Shown here in pieces: positions 50,613-62,467 of a stretch of DNA of 64,000 bases (position 1 is the stretch's first letter; every line of letters starts with the position of its first letter). The position numbers and the translations under genes are program-made. The stretch comes from Torymus aiolomorphi. Lineage: Eukaryota; Arthropoda; Insecta; Hymenoptera; Torymidae. The stretch lies in NCBI GenBank assembly GCA_036365515.1, contig CM070875.1, positions 5,057,001 through 5,121,000 of the forward strand, in the 5' to 3' direction. A model generated the notes under the pieces. The model was given only the letters and a program-made list of their open reading frames with translations. It did no database searches and had not been told where the DNA came from.

Positions 50613-53600
50613 ATGCAGGCGCCAGAAAAGGAAATTCCAGCAATGACTCTGCCAGTGAACGATTATGAGGAACTTCTCGACCAAGTTCGAGCTCTCACCA
50701 ACGAAACAATACTCCTGCAGGACCAACTGACATCTGATCTACTTAAGAGCGAGACTTCAACTGACGTTAATCACAATTTATCCCTTATACGGAAAAATTA
50801 CGATAAAGGTACTAATGCACAGATCACAATTTTACTATAAAGAAAATTTATTTAGTAATAGTACATGATGCAACTAGGGCGTTCAGGTTATTTCAACTCG
50901 TGTGATTGTCACCCTCGTTGATATAATATCCTTCTCATACAGCTAATGTAAGGTAAAGTACCAGTTATGAAACGAATTTAGAGGGGTTTTCAGTCTTTTT
51001 GTAAAAACTACGCCGTGAATCATGTTTCGACCAAAATCTTTTTGCTATACCTTAAACATGTCTTTCTGAATATAAAATTACTTTACTTAACGTGTTTTAA
51101 TGTTTAAATTTAATTATATTAATAAAAATTGGAGACGTCTAAATGACCCTATTATGAAACAGCATTCATGTCGTATGTCCCGATTGTTCCACTTTAATGT
51201 CCCTATTGTGAAACACTAAATAAAAACTGAAATTTTATTAATACATCGATATAAATGTTATTTTATGTTTTCCTAAAGCAATTCATTATGTATACAAGCA
51301 TTTTGAAATAATTAGAACGTTCCAATTTTTTTTAAATATAGAATTATTAACACGCATATTCGTCAAGTCGACACTTATTGACATGTATGTAATGTGTATC
51401 GAATATTATCAAAAAATTAATCAAGATTTTCTACTTTAATGTTAAAATAAGTTTTATAAGTTTTCTTATGAAAATATGTATTCAAATAAAATTTATTACA
51501 GCTAAATTATAAATAATTATGATTTTTTCTGTAAATTAGAGTACTTTTTCAACATCAGTCATTACTGATCGCGAGTTTTTGATGATTACGACTGCCTTTT
51601 GATGTTTGTAAATGATAAGAATAGAACTATTTATCATAATAACATTACTATTAAACGTTGGGATATGAAAATACTTTAATTCATCATAAATATATGCCAA
51701 AAATTTACATTCAAAAATTTCTTGTTTTACAACATATTATTCTAACTATAGTCGTGCATTGATTGATTAATATTACTAACACATTTAACATTATTTTCAT
51801 TATAATTTGCAATAGAATTTTAAATAATAAAACATTCACTTTCGTACTACTATACTCGCAGTTTATGACATAAACTGCGAGTATGGTTATATTGACATTT
51901 TATAGGTTATGTTTACTCTTTCTTTAATCTATGAGAAACTTGTAATTATGAAGTATATGTACGCTATAAATTACGAATTAGGTAAAACTAATCACCTATT
52001 ACATAAATTAAGCAAAAGAAATGAAAAAATCTTTGTGAATATGTATTAAATATCAGTGTTTCACAATCGGGACATAGTCAAAAAGCGTGTACCTTAACAT
52101 GAAACACCCTCTTTTCTTGTTTCATAATACGGACATAAAATAAAATTTATGTACGTATTGTGAAACAGTCAATTAAATAAATAAAATCAAATAATAACAC
52201 TAAATATATAAAACAATGTTCAAAATATGTTCATAGGCTATCGGTTAACACATTTTGTTTGGTATGAAACGACCAAAAAACCTTAAAAAACAACTCAAGA
52301 AAGTCGGCGTCTGAGTCGATGATTTCAACTCGAACAGCAGCGGATTTGTTGTGCTTACGGACCTGCATGCAATAATAATTTTTATTTCAACGTTTAATAC
52401 TCTTACAAGTAAAATTACTTATGAATTGCAATTGTTGAATGAATATTTAATTAAAACTATTTTTTTCGTAAAGTAATCTGTTTTCAATTTTATATAAATA
52501 AGCATATTAAAAAACTGTTCCATCCATTGGGGCCTGTTTCGCAACTGGTACTTTTACCTTAGTATTCCCACACTGAGAAAAAATTGTGTAAAAATTACTC
52601 AGATTTTAATAAAAATTAATATACTGTAAGGATAATCCGACCACAAGAAGTCAATTTAATAATTTTTATAAAATAGTATAGTAATTTTCATACTTTCCCG
52701 AAAAATTTCCGAAAAAAAATTTTCTAACCGATTTTATTCATTTTGTTAAGAATTTATTGAGATTCATATTAACAATTAATTATATGTAAGAAATAACAGA
52801 TAAGATTAAATAATATTAAATTTAAACAATGAAAAAAATTTTGTCGGTATGGGGAATCATCGAACCTGGGCCTCCGGATTGACAAGCGAACTCCTTACCA
52901 TTTGCCCCGTTGACGAACTTACATGGGACAATTCGAATTGTCTTACGGTAGATTAATAATTACAAAAGTGAATTATTTTTTTGAAACTTTAAAAACAAAT
53001 TAGATATTATGCGATGGACAATTATTTAAATGTTGATCACAGTTATTAATAAAAAACGTATTAATACTATCTAAAGCAAGTTTTCTTGAACCAAATTGCA
53101 GGTTAGAATGAGTCAGCATAATTGTTTTGATGGCAGCGCGCATGCGCAGTCTAAGTACTGCGTACTCCAAAATTTAATATACCGTACAGGAAAAATTTAT
53201 TATCCAGTATAATAAAATTTACTAATTTTCTGCGTAAAATTTATATTAGAGTTTTGTAAAATTTATATAATCTCTAATTTTTATCATGCTGTTTAGTAAT
53301 TTTTACACTTTTGTATAATAACTTTTATTCAACTTTTTAGTATTTTTTCATACTTTTAATGTAAAAATTATTCGAATTTTAGTAAATATCTCACTTTTGT
53401 CATCTTGTGGTAGGATTCCCCGATAGTATAGTAATTTTTACACAATTTTTTTCTCAGTGCATACATTAAATGTATTAGCGAGTTTTAATACGTAAATTGT
53501 AATTATATTAATCCATATTATTATAGGAATAGACTTAGAAAACAGTGTCATAAGTCAATATGGGCAATCTTCATTTCCAGATCTAAGTCTCACGTTCCCT

Positions 53601-55211
53601 TCGGAAAATCAATCGTAAGCTAGAACATTTATAAGAAAAAACTATACAATCAAATTAATGTTGTATTCATATTAATTCTTTATCTGTTTTTTGTGACAGA
53701 AGAAGTTTACAATCAGGATCAGTAGACAGTCTTAATGCAGGAATAAAAATACCGCCTGGAGACCCGAGAACTCGACTAATCGCTTGGCGTCGTAAAAATC
53801 GTCCCTTAATCTCCTTGGTAAGTTTTATTTATTAGTAGATGATTTGAATATTTTTTACTAAAGGAATATGATGAAAAAAATATCATTATAATGTGAAACT
53901 GCATTGGAAAAAATATTTAAGTTGCAAAAAGTTGTAGAGGAGAGTTCGTCTTGCACACAGTACCCTATAATAATATATTCATTTAATGGAACAAACAAAC
54001 TGCTGCTAAATAAGCGTTAGAATTTAAAATCTTCTATATTCAAATTTGTATATCTACTTGTATTTTTTTACGTTCTTCTCCGTTTAAAAGCTTCGTATCC
54101 AGACCCTGAAGATAATCTTTACTTTAAGAACCCATTTTTAAGGACTCTGTTGATTAGGCTCTTGGAATAAAAATAGAAGACTTTTTAAAATTGTCTGGAT
54201 AAAGTAAAGGAAATAAAAAAGATCTAGATGTCTATGAAAACTATTAAATAACTCAACCATGGAGGCTACTTTATCTTAAAATTCAATAGAACCCTTTTTG
54301 TCTAGTATCGACCATCTAATTGTTGCTCAGGAATATCCCTATGTTACACACAAGTCAGTAAAATTATACTATAATTATTATCTATGACGAATAAATTAGT
54401 TTTTTAGTAAATAACACGTTGAGTATATCAGGAATAACGGGTACAGATAGCTCACAGATTACGATTCGAACGAGAGAAAGAGAGCAAACGAATCCCCCAT
54501 TTAATTCGAAAGTGAATGAAAGTACAAGAAAAAGAGGGGAGGGTAAACGTGATCTTATTTATCATTCACGTCAATTATTATTTCTAAAAAATTATTTCTA
54601 AAATGTATTGGCTCACCAACTGGGAAGTATAAAAAGGATTGTATGAACTCAAGCACTCGCATACATTCTATCTCTCTTATACACGCTTGAACGCGCACAC
54701 ACGCATACTTAGCATAAGATTTATTTGCGCCCGCATATATATTCGACGGCGAATAGTAAAAAGGTAATACATGAGCTCTGCCTTTCATCGGAAGTTCCAA
54801 AGAAGCGCTCTGATTACCAAAAACTAAAAATTCGATCGAGTGTAAATATCTAGAAACGCAGAGGTGTTTGCTCCAGTTCTGCGCGCGCTCTTCGCTCTTT
54901 GCTCTCCGCTTTCTCTGTCGAGCATGTAGTACATTCACATACACCTACAAATGTAAGATTTCACTTGTTGTAACGCGTGAAGAACTGAGACGCTTACAAC
55001 AGACGCCTTTTTTCATTCCTTTTTTTTTTATTGTTTGACACGTCACTTTATGCTTCTATAGTGGTGCAAGGGGCCCTGCGGCGCGCTTGTCAGCAAAGCA
55101 AATGTAAATTTACATTATATAATAGTTATTTATAGTAGTGCTTGTATCATTTTCAGGGATCAGAATTTGAACTCGGTTCTTCTAATTCATTACTACGATC
55201 ATTAGCTGCCA
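50613..55211 (+). CDS. N-terminal exons of an APC-like gene (partial)
   Basis: Probable adenomatous polyposis coli homologue, a Wnt-pathway scaffold. Exons: 50613-50808, 53527-53614, 53700-53817, 55157-55211; all joins are GT-AG and in phase. An in-frame TAG at 50607-50609 supports a start at 50613 (or Met at 50643). The protein begins MQAPEKEIPAMTLPVNDYEE and continues LLDQVRALTNETILLQDQL, matching in pattern the short N-terminal dimerising coiled coil of APC. Ser-rich SFPDLSLTFPSENQ and SGSVDSLNAG follow, then RTRLIAWRRKNRPL and ELGSSNSLLRSLAAS. The armadillo repeats are not in the window. If the donor at 55212 is skipped the frame ends at 55280. Intron 1 is full of foldback elements. Family assignment is from memory of pattern, not a search. 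Confidence 0.6.
50949..52561. mobile_element. 1.6-kb inverted-repeat element with TTGTGAAAC words, APC-like intron 1
   Basis: The ends are TAAGGTAAAGTACCAGTTATG (with TA possibly the target) and the inverted TAAGGTAAAAGTACCAGTTGC read inward. CCCTATTGTGAAACA and CCCTATTATGAAAC words occur in the left part (51155-51220); GTTTCACAATCGGG and GTTTCATAATACGG in the right part (52060-52160). A perfect 15-bp hairpin (TACTCGCAGTTTATG and complement) sits at about 51853-51883. No ORF. Confidence 0.75.
52571..53459. mobile_element. 889-bp inverted-repeat element, CACTGAGAAAAAA ends, APC-like intron 1
   Basis: The ends are CACTGAGAAAAAATTGTG and, read inward from the right, CACTGAGAAAAAAATTGTG, followed on both sides by TAAAAATTACT and CCACAAGA-type sequence. 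The outer end matches the element at 10309-10928. It contains a tRNA-like piece at 52845-52915. It begins 9 bp after the preceding element ends. Confidence 0.82.
52845..52915 (-). other. tRNA-like sequence inside the 52571-53459 element
   Basis: On the minus strand, GGGGCAAATGGTAAGGAG, then CGCTTGTCAATCCGGAGG and CCAGGTTCGATGATTCCCC recall a tRNA with D-arm, anticodon region and T-arm (GGTTCGA B-box-like). The anticodon stem does not pair well, so this is not a functional tRNA gene. It is probably a tRNA-derived module carried by the element. Confidence 0.45.
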
Positions 55212-55880
55212 GTAAGCCATCGCAGGCACTAAATGTAGCTTTTGTTCTTCTACAAATCTTCAAAAGAATATATGACCGTTAAGCAATACATGAAAGCAGT
55301 TAAATGAATGCCTTTTGAATTATTTTTAAATTTTTAAATAATGTTTTAAGATTACAAAAGAGATAAAAAATCAATCGTAAAATGTCAATATTGAGAATAT
55401 CGGTAATTTATTCATTTTTACAGTAACACATTCTGATTGGACCTGAAAAATTGAACATGCCAATCTAGAAAAACTTTTCACTCGATATTATAAATAGAAA
55501 TAGATAACAAGGAGAGCTTCCCACCTCCGGGTCATGGATTTTGCTAATACTTAAGGATCTCATTCTTTGAGCCAAAAAAATAAACCCCTGTTTTATGATT
55601 TGTTCATTTGGCTCTAGGGACAAAGATGGAGCCGTTTTTCGAAATATTTAGGGGAAATAGGTCTTCACTAAGATCTGCATAAGTCGATAGTCTAAGGTGT
55701 CAGAATAATCATGTAAAAATAAAAAGAAAGGAGTCAGAAAGAGCTTTGATTTAAGCTTTGATTTGTTTAAAAGTATTAAATTCTTAGGAAGTGGTAAATC
55801 CGTAAAGTACAGCAGAAGTTGTGAATAACGAGACTTAATAACCAATTTAGATGTTGATTCCAGCATCTCTTAGGTTAAAA

Positions 55881-55953
55881 AAAAAGGATAATCACGTGAG
55901 TACTCACGCAAGTTATACTCACGCGATAACTCACGGAATTTTTTTTAATAGGG
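55881..55953. mobile_element. Short element with ACTCACG words, CCCTATTAAAAAA end
   Basis: Read inward from 55953 the end is CCCTATTAAAAAAAATTCC, flanked outside by TA. It is followed by GTGAGTTATCGCGTGAGT-type words to CACGTGATTATCC. The left end is a poly-A-like run and not clearly matched. Probably a truncated relative of the CCCTRYTGAAAAA group. Confidence 0.5.
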
Positions 55954-56206
55954 TATAAATGTACTCTACAACATGTGTGTAAATTCTCACAAAAATTCTG
56001 TGATTAGTATTTGGATACACGTTAAAGAAGATTTCGGTACGTTCTATCATAAATCTTTATCTTCAAGATAAAGTTGGTTTCAGTTTTAATTATTTTGATT
56101 TATTGAAAATACCAGAGTGTTTATAGGTTGAATCTTTGAGGTGTTTGAATCTTTGAGCCTCCTATAGTATGCAAAATAATAAATCGTTCTTGAGATGATG
56201 TCGGTG

Positions 56207-56330
56207 ATATTACAGGTGCCTACATCGTATTTTTCGTTATATTCTAATTCAATTTTTACTTTTTTACAATTTTAATTGCATTGTTTTCAGAATAAAATAG
56301 AAAGCGCAATGGATGACAAAGATAAAATTG
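56207..56330 (+). repeat. Dispersed repeat, copy 2 (related to 38592-38712)
   Basis: Contains ATTACAGGTGCCTACATCG, TATTTTTCGTTAT and, about 65 bp on, CAGAATAAAATAGAAAGCG with TGGATGAC, in the same order as the copy 17.6 kb upstream. Confidence 0.55.
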
Positions 56331-56803
56331 ATGAAAATTTTAAAATAATTCACACTCAACTTTGGTTGTTTACACCCAACAATTCGTTTTCAGGTCATTG
56401 ATTAATCAAAAAATTAGTAGCTATAAATACGCTACTACAGGATAAATACTTTTTACACTCGTATAGACGCAAAAACGTTTATGCATCTAATATAAGCCCT
56501 CAGAAACTGCACAATTTACTCCTATATTGTACAAATCCGCGAACGTGGAAACAATGAAAGTGTAAAAATGACGAGTGCTTCATTAGTCTCTGATGGCCTG
56601 CCAGCAAAATCTCTTTAGCCATCGCCGATAGGTAATAACTGCTTATTATCGAGCCATCACTAGTCTATTAAATGTCGCGCACAAAAACTTGAGAATCATC
56701 ATCAGCTACTTATCTGAAGAACAGGATAGATCTAAAATGACCTTCCGAAACGCACATTGAAGACGCGAGGCATGAAAGGAGCTTTGCTCAAATCCTGCTT
56801 TTA

Positions 56804-57484
56804 GTCTAGGCGCTAGAGGGGTCCTCGTGGCCGATGGATGTTCACGCCTCCACCAAAGCTTTTCTTACGTATTTTTGTCTGCTGATTCCGAATTTCGAAG
56901 GTGGACAGTCGCCAGACTGTTAGTTTTTTTGTTATTAACAATTTAACTGTTTAAATTGCTCCCAAATCAATATGATCAATTATAACGGAATCCTAACTGT
57001 ATAAAACTATATAGTAAATTGATCTAGAATTATGCTCGTTTTTCCAGAATTGAACAATTTTGATTAGAATCCGAATTATTGCAAATTTAGTGCAATAACT
57101 CCCGAATTAGAGCGCGAGCGCGGAGCCGCGCGCAGCTCCGCGCGCAGCGCACTGCAGACTGCGTAATCTGGCCCGCGCTTGAATTCGGGAGTTATTGCAC
57201 TAAATTTGCAATAATTCGGGTTCTAATCAAAATTTTTCAATTCTGGAAAAACGAGCATAATTCTAGATCAATTTACTATAGTTTTATACAGTTAGGATTC
57301 AGTTATAATTAATAATATTGATTTGGCAGCAATTTAAACAATTAAATTGTTAATAACAAAAAAACTAACAGTCTGGCGACTGTCTACCTTCGAAATTCGG
57401 AATCAGCAGACAAAGATACGTAAGAAAAGCTTTGGTGGAGGCGTGGACATCTATCGGCCACGGGAACCCCTTTGGCGCCTAGAC
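56804..57484. mobile_element. 681-bp foldback with GC-rich loop
   Basis: The arms of about 310-330 bp are near-perfect complements. The outer end GTCTAGGCGCTAGAGGGGTCC pairs with the complement at 57464-57484 with changes, and the inner arm GAATTATTGCAAATTTAGTGC matches near 57197-57220. The turn (about 57108-57178) is strikingly GC-rich with GCGCGAGCGCGGAGCCGCG-type words, unlike the AT-rich arms. No ORF. Confidence 0.9.
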
Positions 57485-59227
57485 TATTTGGCGAACGTCT
57501 CAATAACTTGCTGCTACGGATATACAGTACTTATACGAGCAGCATATATATATATATGCATGCTGCGTCACTCCTAGATATATAGCCTCCTTTTGTACCG
57601 GCTCGTTCCTAAGACTCTCGCCGCGCGTGGCGCATACAAGAGAATGCCGCTGCTGCAGCGGAGCGCTTATTATACATACATATATACGTGAAAATATAGG
57701 CGCGCGCGCGCGCGAACTGTAAGAGTGAATGTAGCAGTGAGCTATTTTTAGATGCGCGCGTACACGAGGTTCGCGATGGAGAGACCGGCTCCTCGCACAC
57801 TTGCTCTCGTCGTGCGCTAAATTTTATCTCTCTCCGCGCATATACTGGCGGACACAACGACAGCAAATAGCCCATGAGCAGAACGCGCGACAGTGCAAAG
57901 CGCGGTGCATGGCGTCAGTGCGGAGTATAGTTGTAGTGTAATAGAGCCCTTCCGGATAATATGCGACGGCGAGCGCTGCAATGAGAAAAGTAGCGGCTCA
58001 ATGATACTTAATCGCGCTATACGAGGCTCGCGGCGCAGTCGCAGTGTGTGCATCACCAGCGCAGCCAAGCGCCAATGTCAGCGTTGGGGTGAGGCTAGTA
58101 CATAGCGGAGCTGAGGAACGTGTGTAAAGTACCTTATATATACCTACACACGGAGCCCTGCGCATATGTATATGTATATACATATATATATATATATAAA
58201 GGGATCAGCGCGTATGAGTGAAAGTTAGAGAGCGGCTCTGTCGCGGGGAGCTTTTGATATATATATGATATATCCCAAGTGCCGCGTATATATTCTTTGC
58301 GCGCAGGCGCGCAGTCGCAACGCGCTCTGACGGCGATGCGGAGGCGTCCATCTCTCCGGACTCCGGATACCTACTCCGATGCTGCGCTGGACCGAGTCCT
58401 GACACCGCGCGAGTGCCGCCGGCCTCGGAGCTCGCCCAACGCGACCTCCACGTTACGTCCTAATATACATCCGCGAGTCGTAATTTTCCAAAAATATATA
58501 TATATATATAGTTAAAACTGTGCCAATATGAGCTGACGCCCTGCGCAACCCCTCGACGGCCTGAACATTATAATATATGTATATCAGCGGTAGTAAAGTA
58601 ATTAAGTGCTGTTAAATTGTTAAATGACATGTGCAACGTTACGAGTCGAGTTAATGTTACCCAGTGCCAAATATATTAATCCATGGTACAATTACTTGTG
58701 CGGGGAAATATTACACTCGTCGCTGGCCGATGTGTGAGCAGGCGCATACACTCGAGACTACGAAAGGAGAAAATCAATAGAAAGGAAGAGAGCAAGAGAG
58801 AGAGAGAGAGAGAGAGAGATGAGGCGCAAAAAATCTTGCTGTATAAGATATAGACATTGAAGGTGTGGGTGTGTGTGCGTGCGGTGCTTGTATACGAATA
58901 ATCGCGTGTAACATATAAATGTAATCGAAGTAAACATTAATATTTTTCTCATTATAAAAGCTACAGTTATATATATAGTATACTCATTCTCTTCTTCGTT
59001 ATCTGATATTAATCGCAAGCAGTATATGTACGAGATGAATCTTAACAATAATTTTAATTGCTCTACTGGCAAATCAAGTGATGCGAGTCACTTGGGAAGG
59101 TGAGAGGGGGCAAATATGAATGAATTCTCAATTTCTTGGGACAGTACGTCACACCGTACGTGGAAGGGAAACCTAAATTTACTCGGACAGCCTTTTCTAT
59201 AATCGTTGGTTGAGCTAAATACCGCAG
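57485..59227. promoter_or_regulatory. CpG-rich, promoter-like region upstream of the 59228 exon
   Basis: From about 57600 to 58500 the DNA is rich in CG and CGCGCG words, mixed with TATATA runs (for example 58170-58197, 58256-58272 and 58494-58510) and a GA microsatellite at about 58795-58819. Several open frames overlap here without family features. A non-coding first exon and core promoter of the gene at 59228 are plausible, but no start site could be fixed. Confidence 0.35.
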
Positions 59228-59924
59228 GTGCAAGAAACAAATCAAAGTGAAGAGAGCCCCGAAGAAATGCCAGGCGAAAGAAGTTGCCAAGGCACGAGTA
59301 CTATGATTCCGATTCCGCGCGGCGGACAGTTTTCGTTGGGCAATCGTACGGCTTCGGTGATGGACAGTAAGTTTGCTAAAACGGAAAAGAATCGATTGCG
59401 CCTGATAATGCAGACACGGCCGGATAACGAGGATAAAGGCGAGGAAGTGGTGGAAAAATACGGAGTCGCCGCATCGGATGTTTGTACGGCGAATGAAAAT
59501 TTTACGAGGAAAGAGCAAAAGATTGGCATGGATGTTAAGGGTGGCAGTGCGAAAAAAACAGCCAAAACTAAAAACATGATTCCGAGATACAGAGCAAAGG
59601 TGATCTTAGCTTTATTATTATTAGATCGATGTGTGCGTCATGTGTATATATGTGTGTATGTGTGTATATACTTTGGTTTATCCAATTACTGCATAGTCTA
59701 ATAGGGACTTATATAGTATATATATAGCATGTCATATAACCTTTGCCTACGTTCTGTTTCCGTATTACTCTCAAACGACGCAAAAATCTGTGAGCGAGAA
59801 TCTTGTTATCTTTTTGCTACAGTCAGAGGAAGTGAAGGTTTCTGCGTCGATTCAGAATCCACCGCCCGTTCTTTTAAATAAGCTATTGCGTAGGCTTAAA
59901 AACGAGAAAGGTTCTTTTAAATAA
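59228..59924 (+). CDS. Two coding exons of an unrecognised protein
   Basis: Exon 59228-59599 (acceptor CCGCAG, donor AAG/GTGATC) joins in phase 0 to 59823-59924 (acceptor GCTACAG), giving about 157 residues to a TAA. An internal Met at 59267 could be the start if the upstream exon is non-coding. The sequence is hydrophilic, rich in Lys, Glu, Arg and Ser (PIPRGGQFSLGNRTASVM; KFAKTEKNRLRLIMQTR; NKLLRRLKNEKGSFK at the C terminus). There is no signal peptide, membrane segment or catalytic motif. I do not recognise the family. It may be the 3' end of a gene beginning in the CpG-rich region just upstream; its phase does not join directly to the APC-like exon ending at 55211. Confidence 0.5.
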
Positions 59925-59943
59925 GCTATTGCGTATAGGCTTA
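59868..59943 (+). repeat. Tandem duplication, 43-bp period, across the stop codon of the 59228 gene
   Basis: GTTCTTTTAAATAAGCTATTGCGTA is followed by GGCTTA at 59868 and again at 59911, the second with a 2-bp TA insertion. The stop codon (59922-59924) lies in the second copy, so the duplication added residues to the C terminus. Confidence 0.85.
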
Positions 59944-60640
59944 ATCACGTAAAAAATAATCCAAGCAGTCGTGAAAGCTATGCAGTAATGTATGCAAGTA
60001 CTTACGATACTTACGGGAAGAAGGGAAAAGATAGGACGACGACTGATTAAAATCAAAGTCAACCATATTATAGTTTTACTGAAAATTAAATTTGATTTTC
60101 ATAACATTTTCTAGTTTTTTATGAGAACTTGACAAAAAATACTAAATCTTTGGTAATATGGGACCACGTTTCAGAAGAAATATTGTTCAACATATTTTTG
60201 TTTGCTCCTTATTGATTAACGTATGCGGCTTATTTCATATTTAGTTTTGTAAAGAAACTTAAAATGCGTGAGCACGCGAGAAGTCTTATTTCGGAATAAG
60301 AAGCTACTGCAATCAAGAAATTGACTTATTAAAGTACTTTGATGAATTAAAGGTATCCTCCGTGACATAAAAACATGAAACATTTTTTCATATTTACATT
60401 TATATTTGTTTAATAATCTTATAGTGTTTCCTGTCATAATTTCTCGAAAATTTGCAAAGCTTTCTCTAGTTTTTTTAATAGTTTCTCATATTTTACTTCT
60501 GTTAGGATATAAATAAAAAAATTTTGCGATAAATCTTTTGTAAAACTTTCTTTAGCCAGGAAACTAAAAGACTCGTATAATCTACAACACATTGTACATA
60601 ATAAATGTTAGGTTGTTCGTTTTTTTATATACGTTACATC
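59925..60640. other. AT-rich stretch, nothing recognised
   Basis: No supported ORF, repeat ends or RNA-like structure. It should hold the 3' UTR of the gene ending at 59924, but no poly(A) site could be chosen with confidence. Confidence 0.5.
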
Positions 60641-61009
60641 ACCATGTAACATTGAATATTGGAGCAATATTGCCTCAATGTTGCTTTGACATTTCAGCCA
60701 TTTTAGCGAATGTTCTCTTAAGGTTAATAAACATGTATGCAACCTTGAGGCAATATTGCTGTAAACCCATGATTTCCGTTTCTCCATTGCAAATTGGTTA
60801 GTTCGAATTTTTCATTTTAACATTGTAAGAATATTGCTGCAAGGTCATACAATATTAGCGAAAGTTCATTTTTATAAAAATTGAAAATGACACCTATGCG
60901 TACAAAGATTATAAATGTGGAAGCTATCATCCGCGAATATTCGCAAAAATGGCGAAGATGTCAAAGCAACATTGAGGCAATATTGCTCCAATATTCAATG
61001 TTATCTAGG
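60641..61009. mobile_element. 369-bp MITE with CAATATTG words
   Basis: Arms of about 75 bp: TAACATTGAATATTGGAGC, then AATATTGCCTCAATGTTGC, then TTTGACAT and GCCATTTT, with the exact complement at about 60940-61003. GCAATATTGC-type dyads recur inside (60745, 60830). No ORF. Confidence 0.85.
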
Positions 61010-61025
61010 ATTTGTGATATAAGGA

Positions 61026-61590
61026 AGAGTATCCTATAGTACCGGCTGCCAGAGTTTTTTCAGCCATAATATTTTACGCTACGTATGAAAATTAACATTT
61101 AAATCTTCCATCAAATTAGTTTTTTTTTTTTTTTTTTATTAAATAAACTATGACCCATTGTGTATAAGGAAAGTTGTCTTTACGATTCTTAAAATATTCG
61201 AAATATCAGACTTTGACGATCTTTCATAGACACAAATGTGAGTAAAAATATTTGTAATAATCTTAACACATTGATTGAAATTATTAGAATGTTTCCTAAT
61301 TAATGCTATCATTAGGCAAACTTCAAAATTTAATAAAAAAAATCATAGTATTTACAATACTTATTTATTAGGGATTATAATAATAAAAATAATAGTAAGT
61401 ACCTCTATAGTTATTGTGAACCCTAATTTTGAGAATCCCGAATTAAAAAAATATTAGACTCAAAATGTGTTTCATAAAATGATATTCTACACATGTGCGC
61501 AGTGTTCCGTTACCGCTACCGGTACTGTCAGAAAAGAAAAACACTTGGTGGCCAGTACTGCAGACATTGGCCGAAACTGTGGGATACTCT
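61026..61590. mobile_element. 565-bp inverted-repeat element, AGAGTATCC ends
   Basis: The left end is AGAGTATCCTATAGTACCGGC and the right end, read inward, is AGAGTATCCCACAGTTTCGGC. GCTGCCAGAG on the left and GGCCAATGTCTGCAG on the right follow. The interior is AT-rich with no ORF. It lies between two other inverted-repeat elements. No clear target duplication. Confidence 0.7.
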
Positions 61591-61607
61591 CCTCTAGTAT
61601 TGCATAA

Positions 61608-62467
61608 CCCTAATAGAACATAACTTTTAAAAAACGTTTTTAAAACGTGGTTTGAAACACTTTGTAACGTTTTTGAAAAATCGTTTTAAACACGTTTTTA
61701 AACGTGGATAATGTCCGCTTTTTCAAGCACTCGAACGTTTTTAAAACGTTTTAAGACCGTCTAAAAAATGTCTTTAAAACATTTTAAAACGTGTATTTGA
61801 TGTAGCTAATTCTATAGTTCTTAGTTTTAGGAAACGTGTCAAAAACGTTTTTATGACGTCCCCCAAACTTGCCAAACTGATCCTGGACCTTTGCAGTTAC
61901 GTTTAAAAAACATTTTAAAAACGTTTTTGAACTATTATAAAGAAAGTAGTTCACACAAAATGATAAACGTTTTTGAAACATTTTTAAAACGTTTTTTAAA
62001 CGTTTATAAAGACATTGTTAATAAAAAAAGAAATTTAAAATGAGAGCGTCAAACTTCGATCACCGCCTCCCCCACCCACCCACTCTTATTCCCTGACTTT
62101 GACTTATAACCTGAACCAAACATTTTTACCCATAAATTGTCATGCGCCACCTATCGATCATAGTTGTATTACGAAATGCGTTTCGAAAAATTTTAGCACG
62201 TTTTTAAAACGTTTTAAAAACGAAAAAATTTATTTCAAACATACCTTGTAGATTATACAAACATTCTACAAATGTTTTTAAAACGTTTGAAAAGTTTTAA
62301 AATGTTTTAAAGACATTTTTTAGACATCCTTAAAACGTTTTAAAAACTTGCGAATGCTTTAAAAAGCGGGCATTATCCACGTGTTAAAAACGTTTTTTGA
62401 AAAACGTTATAAAGTATTTCAAAGAACGTTTTAAAAACGTTTTTTAAACGTTTCGGTTCTAATAGGG
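61608..62467. mobile_element. 860-bp element with AAACGTTTT words, CCCTATTAGAAC ends
   Basis: The left end is CCCTAATAGAACATAAC and the right end, read inward, is CCCTATTAGAACCGAAACG. Both arms are packed with AAACGTTTTTAAAACG-type words. The interior (62040-62190) has GCGCCACCTATCG (about 62140-62160), matching in inverted form the interior motif of the 6343-7680 element. No ORF. Confidence 0.85.

Noticed and set aside
58205..58515. Overlapping frames in the CpG-rich region
   Set aside because: Both strands are open because of GC-rich composition; no splice link to the 59228 exon could be shown.
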